A stretch of 64,000 nucleotides of DNA, taken from NCBI GenBank assembly GCA_025617745.1, contig CM046858.1, positions 52,273,925 to 52,337,924 of the forward strand. Direction: 5' to 3'. This document shows, in pieces, positions 11,871 through 22,188 of the stretch; the stretch's first letter is position 1, and each line of letters starts with the position of its first letter. Made by a program: the position numbers and the translations under genes. The DNA is from Heliocidaris erythrogramma (taxonomy: Eukaryota; Echinodermata; Echinoidea; Camarodonta; Echinometridae). A model generated the notes under the pieces. The model ran no database searches and had not been told where the DNA came from. It saw nothing but the letters and a program-made list of their open reading frames with translations.

Positions 11871-12054
11871 TTAGTGGTTTTTAGGTTCGAACTATCCCAT
11901 TAATATGATGTCAAATCAATGGTATAGAATTAATCCGTTGGGTAACATGAAATAATGTTGTTAATTATTCAATTGTCTCCAACGGCCACCAGAAGGTGGT
12001 AACACACGCAACTGCTGTGTGCTAGGTTGCTCGACTGCTGTGAAAAAAATCACA

Positions 12055-12133
12055 GGCAGACCGAGCGGGATTCGAACCCGCGACCTCTGGGTTACTAGAC
12101 CAGTGTCATAACCACTAGACCACCGGAGTGCCC
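12055..12133 (-). tRNA. tRNA-Thr(AGT)-like sequence, probably pseudo (unit 3)
   Basis: Identical in body to the copy at 11792-11870, including the acceptor mismatches, so the defect predates amplification of the array. Confidence 0.5.
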
Positions 12134-12450
12134 TTAGTGGTTTTTAGGTTCGAACTATCCCATTAATATGTCAAATCAATGGTATAGAATTAATCCGTTG
12201 GGTAACATGAAATAATGTTGTTAATTATTCAATTGTCTCCAACGGCCACCAGAAGGTGGTAACACACGCAACTGCTGTGCGATAGGTTGCTCGACTGCTG
12301 TGAAAAAAATCACAAGCAGTGATAACCACATTATTTCATGTTACCCAACGGATTAATTCTATACCATTGATTTGACATCATATTAATCGGATAGTTCGAA
12401 CCTAAAAACCACTAAGGGCACTCCCGCTCGGTCTGCCTGTGATTTTTTTG

Positions 12451-14523
12451 TTGAATAATTCATATCAAAGAGCTGTCAGATCGGACTCCTGTGACTTGAG
12501 GTATACCTCCGTCAAGCATTTTGATGATTGTGAATGCTGCAAAAAAAAAACCACCTTCTTATCTCACTAATCTGACTCGGGTTTCCGTGCTATGACGAAA
12601 TCTGTCAGACCCTGCAAGATGTAGTGTCGTTTACTGCACTTTGCTTATCCTGCATGTTGTCACATCAGCCTGAAAATAACAAAAATAGGTGTGCATTTTG
12701 TAGCAAATGGATTGAATTCTAAAATCCCCAAGGCCACAATAAGGAACAGATCAGAGCATTGATTGCATTTAAACCGTATGATCTTTAATGAGGTTCGCAT
12801 CACTAAAGAACTGACTTTCAAACCGATAGGCATGGTATCACCTGAATTAAAGCCAACAAAAACCGACCTTGCCTCTATCGTACGAAGATATTCAATTTTA
12901 TTAATTGAATTCTTTAATTAAATCATGAAACTTTGCTTTCCAAAACTTTAAACCCACTAAAGACAAAATTTCTACATCAATTCTGAATGTGAAACCCGGT
13001 TTAATTTCATCATTTTCTTTCTTATCTTTCTTTGTTTTAAGTAATGTTAGACTTTCCGAACTTGATGCTGCGATGGGAGATTTACTTTCCGTCTTAGACA
13101 CTATCATTTACATTTTAATTATTAATTTACTCGCATTATATTCACTATTAAATTATCTCAGACTCGTATTAATTTATGCTTAGTTTTGAGACATTTTCTT
13201 AAGATGTCAAACCCGGCCAGCACATCTGGTATTATGAAGAAGTGTTCCCATTTTCCTCAATATTCACTCCAATCTCTCAACGACATCAAGTTATGTTCCG
13301 ATAAAAATATGTCAAACTACATGGGAGTTACAATGACTTGGCCTTGATTATTCAGTTAACACTATACGTAGCGGTGTTTTAGTAATACATGTATAATATT
13401 TCGATCCTGACTTGCCACTTAGCAGTTCGTCTGAAATCGTGCAAAATATCCTTCTGTAAATGTACAAACTTTTCCATGCAGAATAATATTTCTGCAAATA
13501 TATAGCTTCCCCAACCTTCAGAAATGAATTTAATGACAAATTTTAATCCTGTTCAGTAAAATATAATAGATTTGCACAATCTATTTATATCTTTCATTGA
13601 TTGACATAAATAATATCTTCTGAATTTATGAACACGTATATCCTGCTGTAAGTCCACAAACTTACATCTTTCAATACAGAGTTTTCTACAGTCTACCTTC
13701 TCCAACCTTTTACAATGAATTCCCATGATTTCTGACTTTGTTCAGTAAAATTGCACTTGCACTAATCACCGATATCCCTTTCGTAAAGATTTCCCAGTCC
13801 AATAGGGGTTTATAATATGTTTTTTTTTTAACGTATCCTGACGCATGCACTCATGTGCTCATTAAATGTTTTCTCTCCAATAGGTCATTGGATATTCCAA
13901 TGTTGAATTGCAGTAGCGTTACAAAATCCTTTTCCACAAATTTCAAAGCTTCTATAAATTTCTGATCACCACTCCTGACTAACAGTTTTTCAGTACGTAA
14001 TGAGCCTGTCGTTCCAGGCGGTATAAGCTTGCCATTCACAAGGCCTCGAGCTATCGCCACATAGAGCTTAAATTAATCATTTTATATCCCAGTGATTTCT
14101 GTGTAATTTTCTTTCCAAAGAAGAAACCTCCGTCACCATGGTCAGAACAAGATCAATCAATACACAGGTTTATTACCACACCCTGTATACTTTCAGTTTT
14201 CTCAATACCTTTATCGTTAGTGTACCTGGGTACACCTCGCCATTCCAGGCGGTACTTGAGCCATTCACAAGGCTTCTAGCTCTCTCCACCATAGAACCTA
14301 ACTGAATCCTCTTATTTTCGGAACAAATCCGAAGATTCTTTCAATTTTCTTCCCCTAAACAAAGCTCCACTACATCAAGAGCTGCATTATAGACCACACA
14401 GTCTCGCATTAACATACTGAATCATTTACGTGGATTCCCTTGTCACCAATTTACTAGTCCAAGGCTAATTAATGCACTATGCATTAAAAACAACCCTTCC
14501 TACATGCATATTCTCTTTAACGC
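12451..14523. other. Intron stretch, AT-rich; possible diverged satellite
   Basis: No exon of the SAMHD1-like gene or known element is seen. From ~13.3 kb short phrases recur (for example 'CGCCATTCCAGGCGGTA' / 'CGTTCCAGGCGGTATAAG' at ~14.24 and 14.01 kb with similar surroundings), suggesting an old tandem repeat that may be continuous with the satellite that follows. Confidence 0.4.
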
Positions 14524-15340
14524 TTGCCAATCGATAAACTGTAATGTGAAAACAATATCATTCAACTATGCCAATGATTTATTTCGTCGATTACGAAGTT
14601 GGATCTCATTTTCAGAAAAGACATACTTTAAGATATACAAAATCATAATTTTCCACTTATTCTACACTTTCAAGTCTTGTAATTGGATTCCTAAGTCACC
14701 AATTTACTATTCCACTGCTAATTACAGTAATAAGCTTTAAAACTAACAGCTATTAACTATTAAAACTGTTCTGGCTGTACCATTAGAAACTTGCCAATCG
14801 ATAAACTATTGTGAAAACAGTATCATCAAATCATGCGATTTATTTCGTCGATTACGACGTTGGATCTCATTTTCAGAAAAAGACATTGTATTTTACAAAA
14901 TCATAATTTTCCACTTATTCTACACTTTCCAAATCTTGTAATTGGATTCCCTAGTCACCAATTTACTATTCCACTGCTAATTACAATAAGCTATGTAAAC
15001 TGTATTGTGAAAACAGTATCAAATCATGCCATTGATTACCTCGTCGATTACGATGTTAGATCTCATTTTCAGAAAAGACAACTTTGTATTATACAAAATC
15101 ATAATTTTCCACTTATTTTACACTTTCAAGTCTTGGAAGTGGATTCCCTGTCACCAATTTACCATTTCGATGCTCATTAAAGCAATTAAAAGTGATTAAA
15201 GCCAATCGAAAAACTGTTATGTGAAAAACAGTTGAATCCAACCATGCCAATGATTTATTTCGTCGATTTCAACTTCTAGTATCATTTTCAGGAAAAACCT
15301 ACTTTGTATTAAAGAAATAATTTTTTCGTTTATTTTCCAT
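14524..15340 (+). repeat. Satellite, four ~200-265-bp units
   Basis: Units begin near 14524, 14790, 14996 and 15200 with CCAATCGATAAACT-like sequence. Each contains ATTTATTTCGTCGATTACGA, CTCATTTTCAGAAAA and CAAAATCATAATTTTCCACT. Divergence increases towards the last unit. Short open frames inside it are incidental. Confidence 0.75.
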
Positions 15341-15821
15341 ATTCAAAATAGAATGCCTTTTGTACAATTTTATATTCAAATCACTGCATAGATAGTCGTA
15401 AACTTTCCTATTCCCCAAAAAATATCAGTGATAAAATATCTTTCAAACTTCCGAGTTCCGACTGCACTGAAGACTAAAAATCTTACGAGGACATGCACAG
15501 CATGCACCTACGCAATGCTATATCACAGACCTAATTTAATTTCTCATACATGCACTTTCAAATTAATATAGTATAAACATTAAAAACGTTTCACTTAGCT
15601 CAGATTACAACTATCACCACATGCCTCTCTGGGTGCGACGTTCAGATTTCCGTGTTAAATCAGGTTCAGCGGGCGGCTCCGCGCTGTCGTGATGAAAGAG
15701 CAAGCTAGAATGATTCCTCAAACATCTTCTACCACACCCTAATGCTCGTGCCCCGCACCACCTGCGTAAAACATTCTTGCATAATCACTTCTTACTCTTG
15801 GACAACCCTTACCAAGCTTAA

Positions 15822-16457
15822 AGGACAATTAACCCCACATGATATTCTAGATGCGGTATTGTCTGCTACGTCTTTCCATGGAGGCTGCCATTTTGTGCAT
15901 GACACGGATCATTAGGTACCATATGCATTGATAATAGCCTACCTTTACAACAGATACGTCGCTTTGTTCTGATTTTATTACGATTGTTATTGGCCATGGG
16001 CCTAGATAATTCACGACCCATGAGTTCTAATAGCCATCCTGTAATGCAGATTCCTCGCTTTGTTTTGGTATTGTTACGATTGTCTCCGTCCTTGACGTCA
16101 ATTCTCCGTCTCCACGTACAGAAAGTATATTTTTATGAACAAATTAAGACCTTTTAAAAAATATATAAAACTAAACTTACATTTCAGAATATGTGACTAT
16201 ATCTAATATATATTTGTCCTCTAAAAATCAATTACAAGTTAACGATGAAGGAAATATTACTTGGGATGAAAAATATTTTCGTGTACACATAAAGTAATGG
16301 CAGCCCCCTTATTATTGCTAGCAGACAATAACTTGGCTGGAAAATAGTGATTTATATCTATATCCTGTGTTTTTACATGAAATTGCATGTATCAAATAAG
16401 AGGCATATACTACACCATTCAAAATAAGCTAATTCATACGCTGAGGTTAATTTCCCT
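15822..16457. mobile_element. TTAA-target non-autonomous DNA transposon, diverged copy
   Basis: Ends AGGACAATTAACCCCAC and (inverse) AGGGAAATTAACCTCAG, flanked by TTAA at 15818-15821 and 16458-16461. Related to the 0.9-kb elements at 43.6 and 47.5 kb by ends and by internal GGCTGCCATTTT. A TTAA target duplication points to a Kolobok- or piggyBac-type mobiliser; which one is not decidable here. Confidence 0.62.
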
Positions 16458-16461
16458 TTAA

Positions 16462-17393
16462 AGTAGAACACTGATGATTTTAAATATTGGCTTAATACTT
16501 ATTATTGCATAGATGGCATAAATTAAACAAGGTTATCCAAATTTAAAGCTTGGAAACATTTGAATTAATGATTATTATCAATTATAAAACGGTAAAATAC
16601 AGCCCCCGATATAGCAGCTGAAAAGCTCATTGAACGCTGCTGAGATGTGTGACGACACAAGAGGGGCGAGTCCTGTCTAAGCAGACGATGTCCCATAACA
16701 TTATACACATTTTTCAGTGCCTGTTTTGTCATCTCCTCTTCACTTATTTCTCTTACTTGACTAGCGTCAGTCTTAATGTTAGTCTGTTGCCTCACTCTTA
16801 ACTTCGTGTATGGTATTATTTTGATGAAAAATGCAGCGTTAAAAAAATAAAGGAATCAGTCACTTGTAAACAAAATAAGACGCCATTGTATTTTCAGCTG
16901 CTTGCACCGCGGCATGTTCGGCGTTTCAAGAGGGAACGAATACCATCCAGTTATTATTCGCAGGGCTTTTCAATTTGAAAATGGGGTTTATTTCATTGAT
17001 CATTGACCCTTCTCCTGTGTATTTACAATCAAACGGTTTTAGTTATCAGAATCAGTTCACTTTCCCTTTTAGAATGGTGTGAAATAAGGTCATGTTTAAA
17101 TGTACCAAACTCTTTATAATTTGATAAATAATTGCATTGCAATTACGTTCATTCATTATAGGACGTCGTCTGCTTAAGCAGGATCGATCCCTCGTATGAC
17201 GACATCAAAACATCGCTATATTTCTGGCGAATCCTCGGATATTCCACATGCTGAGAAGAGCTTTTATTTGTGTTGTTTTTATAATCACCAGATACGCAGT
17301 TGACATAAAACTTATACGATTGCCATCTGTAAGCTTCCCAATTTCTAGTGATACATTAATTGCCATATTTGTGATTTTCTTGAGTGTTCTACT
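16462..17393. mobile_element. Second TTAA-target element, abutting the previous one
   Basis: Ends AGTAGAACACTGATGATTTT and (inverse) AGTAGAACACTCAAGAAAAT, flanked by TTAA at 16458-16461 and 17394-17397. Inside, GACGACACAAGAGG (16.65 kb) and a diverged inverse at 17.16-17.22 kb give an additional inverted pair. The 76-aa open frame at 16565-16795 is not recognised. Confidence 0.6.
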
Positions 17394-17464
17394 TTAAGTA
17401 TGTATACATTAACGAGACAAACAACATTTACCTGCTATACAAACGTAACGCAGGCAAATAATAT

Positions 17465-17705
17465 TCATGTTACCCAACGGATTAATTCTATACCATTGAT
17501 TTGACATCATATTAATGGGATAGTTCGTACCTAAAAACCACTAAGGGCACTCCGGTGGTCTAGTGGTTATGACACTGGTCTAGTAACCCAGAGGTCGCGG
17601 GTTCGAATCCCGCTTGGTCTGCCTTTTTTTTTTCACAGCAGTCGAGCAACCTATCACACATCAGTTGCGTGTGTTACCACCTTCTGGTGGCCGTTGGAGA
17701 CAATT
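17465..17705 (+). repeat. tRNA-like repeat unit left of DIRS copy 2
   Basis: One unit of the family seen at 11.5-12.5 kb, in the opposite orientation. It ends GTTGGAGACAATT exactly where the DIRS element begins. Confidence 0.8.
17546..17623 (+). tRNA. tRNA-Thr(AGT)-like sequence, probably pseudo
   Basis: Same body as the copies at 11792 and 12055; acceptor mismatches are retained and TTGGTCT replaces TCGGTCT at the 3' acceptor strand. A T10 run follows. Confidence 0.5.
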
Positions 17706-17908
17706 TGTAAAATCAGCACTGATTTTCTTATTTACTATATAAATCTATATACCTACCTATTATGCCTGTAGTCTTGACTACGGGACCCCTTCGAGAATTT
17801 ATCACACATGAGTCACAATATTGTGCGCACCCCCCGTAATCCTATTGTCCCCTTCGCCACTCACGCGCGTCAATACGCTACGGCCATCTTCCTCTTTTGC
17901 GAGCAACC
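17706..17908 (+). repeat. DIRS left inverted terminal repeat (copy 2)
   Basis: TTGACTACGGGACCCCTTCG and the bases around it are the inverse complement of the right terminus at 21118-21294. The outermost ~50 bp (TGTAAAATCAGCACTGATTT...) differ from the right end, as is usual for DIRS. Confidence 0.88.
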
Positions 17909-17955
17909 CCAAGAAGAAACATGTTGCTTGCAAGGTGCGGGGAAGGAGGGAGGGT

Positions 17956-18051
17956 CATAGGTAGGTATATAGATTTATATAGTAAATAAGAAAATCAGTG
18001 CTGATTTTACAAATTTACTGCAATAAATCATATATACCTACCTATTATGCC
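17956..18051 (+). repeat. DIRS internal complementary region
   Basis: The first half (to GATTTTACAAA) is the inverse complement of the element's outer left end. The second half (TTTACTGCAATAAATC onwards) is the inverse complement of the outer right end at 21260-21294. This is the diagnostic DIRS feature thought to template the circular junction. Confidence 0.9.
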
Positions 18052-18118
18052 AGACCAGCGCCAACTCAAAGACCGGGAGGCATGTTTCGAGCAGAAGGGA
18101 ATAGGATTACACCAAAGA

Positions 18119-19093
18119 CTACAAAGAAGACACAGCGGCCTTCAAGGTGGCTGACGCAAACAAAGCTTCACCTGCGGGAACATCCCTAAGGTAGCAAGAA
18201 ATGAAGGAATTGGGCGAACGCCAATAAGCAGCCTTCAAAATATCAACAAGCGCCACACCTTGAAACAGAGCCCAAGAAGTGCTGACACTACGAGTATCAT
18301 GAGCACGAGGCTTACTGTCGGATAAAAGAGCCTCTGTGCCAGCGGCCCTAATAGCTTCAACGATCCACCTAGAGATGGAATCAAGAGAGGCAGGAGAAAA
18401 AGGCTCTCTAGTGATCAGGAACAACTGATCATCCTTACGATAAGACTTAGTCTTATCAATATACCATTTGAGAGCCCTTACAGGACACCAAACTTTGTCC
18501 TCACGCACCGAAGAAAGGTTAGAAAGCGGACAAAGAAAAATCTCAACAGGACCAGAGGCAGCTGTCTGATTCTTGGCAACAAAAGAAGCCCTAGGAATCA
18601 ATCTAACGCCTTTTCTCTCCCAGCGAACATGACCAGGAGTAAGACAGAGAGCATGAAGAGTACTGCGCCTCTGCCCAGAGGCAATAGCTACCAAAAAGAG
18701 CGTCTTAACCGTAAGATGATGAAGCGAAGCTTCACCTAACGGTTCGAAAGGAGGTTTCGCCAAGGCCTCCAGGACCTTAGGCAGACTCCAAGACGGCACT
18801 AACTTAGAAAAAGAAGGTCGTTTCAGAAAGAACGAACGAATCAAACCACTTAGTAGCGGGGAATTGGAAATCCCCGAACCATCTGAGAAACCTGAATGAA
18901 TGGCCCCGATCGCCGAACGGTAGCCTCGGATAGTAGAGATAGATCTCCCTTTGTCAAATAACGAGATTAAGAAATCCGCAATTGAACCAATAGGAGCCTT
19001 AGAAGGGGTTTGATTTCTCTCTTTGCACCAAAGGAAAAAGACCGAGAGACGGGAATTGTAAATTTCCCTAGTAGAAACCCTACGACTGGACAT
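18119..19093 (-). CDS. DIRS tyrosine recombinase (copy 2), apparently intact
   Basis: The frame is open far upstream because it reads through the RT region; the biologically sensible part starts at or before MSSRRVSTREIYNSRLSVFF (ATG at 19093) and runs 324 codons. Catalytic residues of the family are readable: Arg in GQRRSTLHAL, HDTR in RAHDTRSVSTSWALF, and Tyr in FISCYLRDV after WRSPNS. The enzyme would integrate the circular cDNA by strand exchange, leaving no target duplication. It overlaps the end of the RT/RNase H ORF, as in other DIRS elements. Confidence 0.85.
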   Translation of the reverse strand: MSSRRVSTREIYNSRLSVFFLWCKERNQTPSKAPIGSIADFLISLFDKGRSISTIRGYRSAIGAIHSGFSDGSGISNSPLLSGLIRSFFLKRPSFSKLVPSWSLPKVLEALAKPPFEPLGEASLHHLTVKTLFLVAIASGQRRSTLHALCLTPGHVRWERKGVRLIPRASFVAKNQTAASGPVEIFLCPLSNLSSVREDKVWCPVRALKWYIDKTKSYRKDDQLFLITREPFSPASLDSISRWIVEAIRAAGTEALLSDSKPRAHDTRSVSTSWALFQGVALVDILKAAYWRSPNSFISCYLRDVPAGEALFASATLKAAVSSL

Positions 19094-21012
19094 TAAAAAG
19101 TCCGCGGCTCTATCAGAGAGACCCGACTGTCTTGCAGATTCCCTGACAGGGGCCAAGCAGTCAAATGAAGAGACTCCGGACTGTGGTGAAGAATCCCCGA
19201 TAGGGGCTGTAACACCAGATCCGCTCTTAACGGGAGAACGAACGGTTGAGCCCTTAGGAGGCTCATAAGTTCTGGAAACCAATTCCTCCTGGGCCAAAAG
19301 GGAGCTATTACGAGCACCCGCGCCCGATCTTCCCTGATTTTCCGCAAGACACGCGGAATCAGTTGGAAGGGAGGAAAGGCGAATCCCTGAAGGTTCTCCC
19401 AGCTGAGGGAGAAAGCATCGAGAGCCCATGCTCCCTGATCGCGAACACGGGAGCAATACTTCGGCAGCTGGTGATTTAGCACCGACGCAAATAGATCCAC
19501 TTCCAGTGGACCTAGGCGACTGCGAATGCGGCAAAATACCTCCGGATGGAGCGTCCATTCCGATGGAAGATACCTGCCCCGAGACAGAAAATCCGCAATG
19601 AGGTTTTCCCGACCGGGGATGAAAGAGGCCACGGGTGTGATTGCCATGCGACGACACCACCTCCACAGCTGAGCTGCTAGGGCATTCAGGGCAACCGAAC
19701 GAGTGCCTCCCTGCCGATTGATATATGCCGCCACAGTAACATTGTCCGTGAGAATCAGAACCGAACGACTGAGAAGTCGACTTCTGAAATGGAGCAAGGT
19801 CAACAGAACTGCCATAAACTCCAGGACATTGATATGAGGAAGAGTCCCAAGATGAGACCAATCCCCCGCAACCGTGCTGCCGTTGCAGTGTCCTCCCCAC
19901 CCCAACCGAGAGGCGTCCGTCGAAACCGATATCGACGGGAGAGGGGCAGAGAAGGACCTGCCTCGCGCGAGAAACACCTCGCTCGTCCAACAAGAGAGAA
20001 GAGACTTGATCCTTACTGGTACTGGAATCCAGACCAAAAGAGAGTCTTTTCCCGGCTTGAAGAACCTGAGGAGATGTCTCTGAAAGGGTCTCATGAGGAG
20101 CCGGCAGTCCTCTAAAACATCGACTAGACTGGCTAGATAACCTAGAAACTGAAGCCACTGTCTGGCCGAGACTCTTCTGGCCAGCAAGAGCTTGCGAGCC
20201 GCAGAGACAATGGTGAGAATCCTGTCTCGACTGGGCCGAGCCAACTGATTCCTTATGTCTAACACCGCCCCCAGAAAAACTGGGCTGCGAGTGGGAACTA
20301 ACTCTGACTTTTCCCAATTTATTAGGAAACCTAAGTCTTGAGTAAGAGAGACGAGCAAACGAGTCTCGTCCAACAAACGATCGCGCGACTCCGCAAGGAG
20401 AAGCCAATCGTCCAGGTAACAAAACAACCGCAGGCCGCGACGCCTCAGAGAGGCCGCTAGCACCGCTACAACTTGAGTAAAAACCCGAGGGGCCGGGCGC
20501 AGCCCGAAGGGAAGAGCACGAAAACGATAAGTCTCCGAGAGGAAGGAGAACCCCAGAAGATCGCGAGATGCGCGATGAATGGGAATGTGAAAGTACGCGT
20601 CCTTGAGATCTATCGAGACCGCGTAGTCTTCCCTTTTGATCAACGGAAGAATGGAGGCAAGAGTCTCCATCCGAAAATGAACCGGAGGAATGAATTTGTT
20701 TATTCTTTTCAGGTTCAGTATCAAACGAAGTTTTTCCGAGCGCTTGGGAATAACGAAAATTGGAGAAAGGGAAAGAGACGGCCTGTCTCTTACCCTTTCT
20801 ATAGCCCTCTTTTCCAAAAGAGACTCGATCTCCTTTGAAGCATGAGATCGAGACAGGGCAGACATGGGAGGTGACCGAATTCTTATAGCCCCTCCGGGGA
20901 GCGAAGCGCAAAGATCTATGAAGAATCCGTCTCGCACGACGGAGAGAACAAACACGTCCCCGGAGATGGCCTCCCAAGCGGGGAGAAACGCATGAAGTCG
21001 GCCACCTACCAC
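19093..21012 (-). CDS. DIRS reverse transcriptase / RNase H (copy 2), open throughout
   Basis: 639 codons. RT: SIDLKDAY at ~133-140, FGLRPAP at ~169, and YLDD in CYLDDWLLLA at ~198-207. RNase H: Asp in STDASRLGWGG (~364-374), Glu in LEFMAVLL (~397), Asp in LTDNVTVAAY (~421), Asp in NLIADFLSR (~470). The C-terminal 100 residues have DLFAS, LDAFSLSW, FAFPPFQLI and APFWPRRNWFPEL, a block conserved in DIRS polyproteins and in some described as methyltransferase-like; that function is not asserted here. The start at 21012 is simply the first Met after the gag deletion junction. Confidence 0.85.
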   Translation of the reverse strand: MVGGRLHAFLPAWEAISGDVFVLSVVRDGFFIDLCASLPGGAIRIRSPPMSALSRSHASKEIESLLEKRAIERVRDRPSLSLSPIFVIPKRSEKLRLILNLKRINKFIPPVHFRMETLASILPLIKREDYAVSIDLKDAYFHIPIHRASRDLLGFSFLSETYRFRALPFGLRPAPRVFTQVVAVLAASLRRRGLRLFCYLDDWLLLAESRDRLLDETRLLVSLTQDLGFLINWEKSELVPTRSPVFLGAVLDIRNQLARPSRDRILTIVSAARKLLLARRVSARQWLQFLGYLASLVDVLEDCRLLMRPFQRHLLRFFKPGKDSLLVWIPVPVRIKSLLSCWTSEVFLARGRSFSAPLPSISVSTDASRLGWGGHCNGSTVAGDWSHLGTLPHINVLEFMAVLLTLLHFRSRLLSRSVLILTDNVTVAAYINRQGGTRSVALNALAAQLWRWCRRMAITPVASFIPGRENLIADFLSRGRYLPSEWTLHPEVFCRIRSRLGPLEVDLFASVLNHQLPKYCSRVRDQGAWALDAFSLSWENLQGFAFPPFQLIPRVLRKIREDRARVLVIAPFWPRRNWFPELMSLLRAQPFVLPLRADLVLQPLSGILHHSPESLHLTAWPLSGNLQDSRVSLIEPRTF

Positions 21013-21117
21013 ATTCGGTCGAACAAGCGCTCGGGGAAAAACATCAAAAAGCGCACCTAAAAGATACTATACGACCTGATTTCAGGAGCGCTGTGACTAT
21101 ACGTCCTATCTCGTCGG

Positions 21118-21294
21118 GGCGAGCAAGAAAGAGGAAGATGGCCGTAGCGTATTGACGCGCGTGAGTGGCGAAGGGGACAATAGGATTACGGGGGGTGCGC
21201 ACAATATTGTGACTCATGTGTGATAAATTCTCGAAGGGGTCCCGTAGTCAAGACTACAGGCATAATAGATAGGTATATATGATTTATTGCAGTA
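21118..21294 (-). repeat. DIRS right inverted terminal repeat (copy 2)
   Basis: Inverse of 17706-17908 and colinear with 8140-8326 of copy 1; ends GATTTATTGCAGTAAA at the insertion point. Confidence 0.88.
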
Positions 21295-21298
21295 AATT

Positions 21299-21446
21299 GA
21301 ATAATTAACAACATTATTTCATGTTACCCAACGGATTAATTCTATACCATTGATTTGACTTCATATTAATGAATAGTTCGAAACTAAAAACCACTAAGGG
21401 CACTCCAGTGGTCTAGTGGTTATGACACTGGTCTAGTAACCCATAT
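21299..21446 (+). repeat. tRNA-like repeat unit right of DIRS copy 2 (truncated)
   Basis: Begins GAATAATTAACAACATTATT and continues through the A box and anticodon loop to AGTAACCCA, then leaves the family. With 17465-17705 it shows the DIRS landed at the boundary of two tandem units. Confidence 0.75.
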
Positions 21447-21568
21447 GTTACTAGGTGTGCTGCATGATCTGACAATAATCTACTAATGAGTGCGGTAATA
21501 TACCTTTCACCAGATCATACAAAAATGTTGTTACGAAAAGTTCATGGAGTTGAAAATATCTAGTATTC

Positions 21569-22185
21569 CTAGGGTCTGGAAAAGAGGTAGTTTGTGATAC
21601 ACGGGGCATTTTGCAGGTCCAATTTGGTGTCAGATTTGGATCGTGCCTCCAGCGTCCGTGTTATGGTGCGAGAGAAAACATGCTCAGTGTAACCATTGTC
21701 AATTAGAATAGTTTTGATGCGCGCGATTTCGGGAGCTAATTTGCACTCGGAGCAAATCCTAAGGGCGCGGCACATTAAGTTTCTAATGAGCCAAATTTTG
21801 TATGAAGTTGCACTGTACGAACCCCATCTCGTGTATTGCCTAGTGAATGTGGGCTTGCGGTAGACGGAAGTGATGGGAGCGCAATGGACAGTTCAATTTC
21901 ACATGTGAATTTTAGCGCGGGATGGAGCCGGTTCAGTTGTGTAAGGAAAACCTCACACGCTGTGCGGTTGTCAAAAATTGCAAACGTATCATCAACATAC
22001 CGACAATACACACGTGGGACTATATTAAGATCGGTGGCGTTCTGTAGCAGGCGCGTTTCATGAAAGCCAACAAAAATGTTAGCGAGCGCGGGGCCTGCAG
22101 GGGTAAGGTATCTGACAAATACGCCGTTGCTATTACGCGGTTTCGACACGCATTGTTCTTTTCTACAAATAGGGTGCTACCGTCA
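21569..22185 (-). pseudogene. Penelope-like reverse transcriptase fragment
   Basis: GPALANIFVGFHETRLL, then CRYVDDTFAIF (the YxDD box), then FLTQLNRLHPALKFTCEIE are classic Penelope RT phrases. After a frameshift near 21775, MCRALRICSECKLAPEIARI and IDNGYTEHVFSRTI follow. The N-terminal RT motifs are missing or scrambled beyond ~22150. Inactive. Confidence 0.8.
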
Positions 22186-22188
22186 ACG

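Larger units (their letters stand above)
11488..12450. repeat. Tandem array of tRNA-like units ending in an inverted half-unit
   Basis: Units start at 11488, 11732, 11960 and 12220 (244, 228 and 260 bp, then a partial) with GTTAATTATTCAATTGTCTC. Each full unit carries a minus-strand tRNA-like sequence, a T-run and two small hairpins (CCACCAGAAGGTGG; CTGTGA...TCACAG). From ~12327 the sequence turns round and repeats the unit's other end in inverse orientation to ~12450, so the right side of the array is palindromic. Unit 2 lacks ~35 bp. The same unit flanks the DIRS insertion at 17.5 and 21.3 kb. Confidence 0.8.
17706..21294 (-). mobile_element. DIRS-type retrotransposon, copy 2: both termini, no gag
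   Basis: Sense to the host gene. Inverted terminal repeats at 17706-17908 and 21118-21294, an internal complementary region at 17956-18051, intact-looking RT/RNase H and recombinase frames, but no gag: the sequence jumps from the start of the RT region (21040) straight to the 5' terminal part. No target-site duplication; both edges share AATT. It lies between two tRNA-like repeat units in the intron between the 23079-23213 and 8446-8640 exons. Confidence 0.9.

Noticed and set aside
11792-12133. Functional tRNA-Thr genes
   Set aside because: Two acceptor-stem mismatches and one anticodon-stem mismatch are shared by all full copies, and the copies sit inside a mobile or tandem repeat unit; more likely a tRNA-derived repeat.
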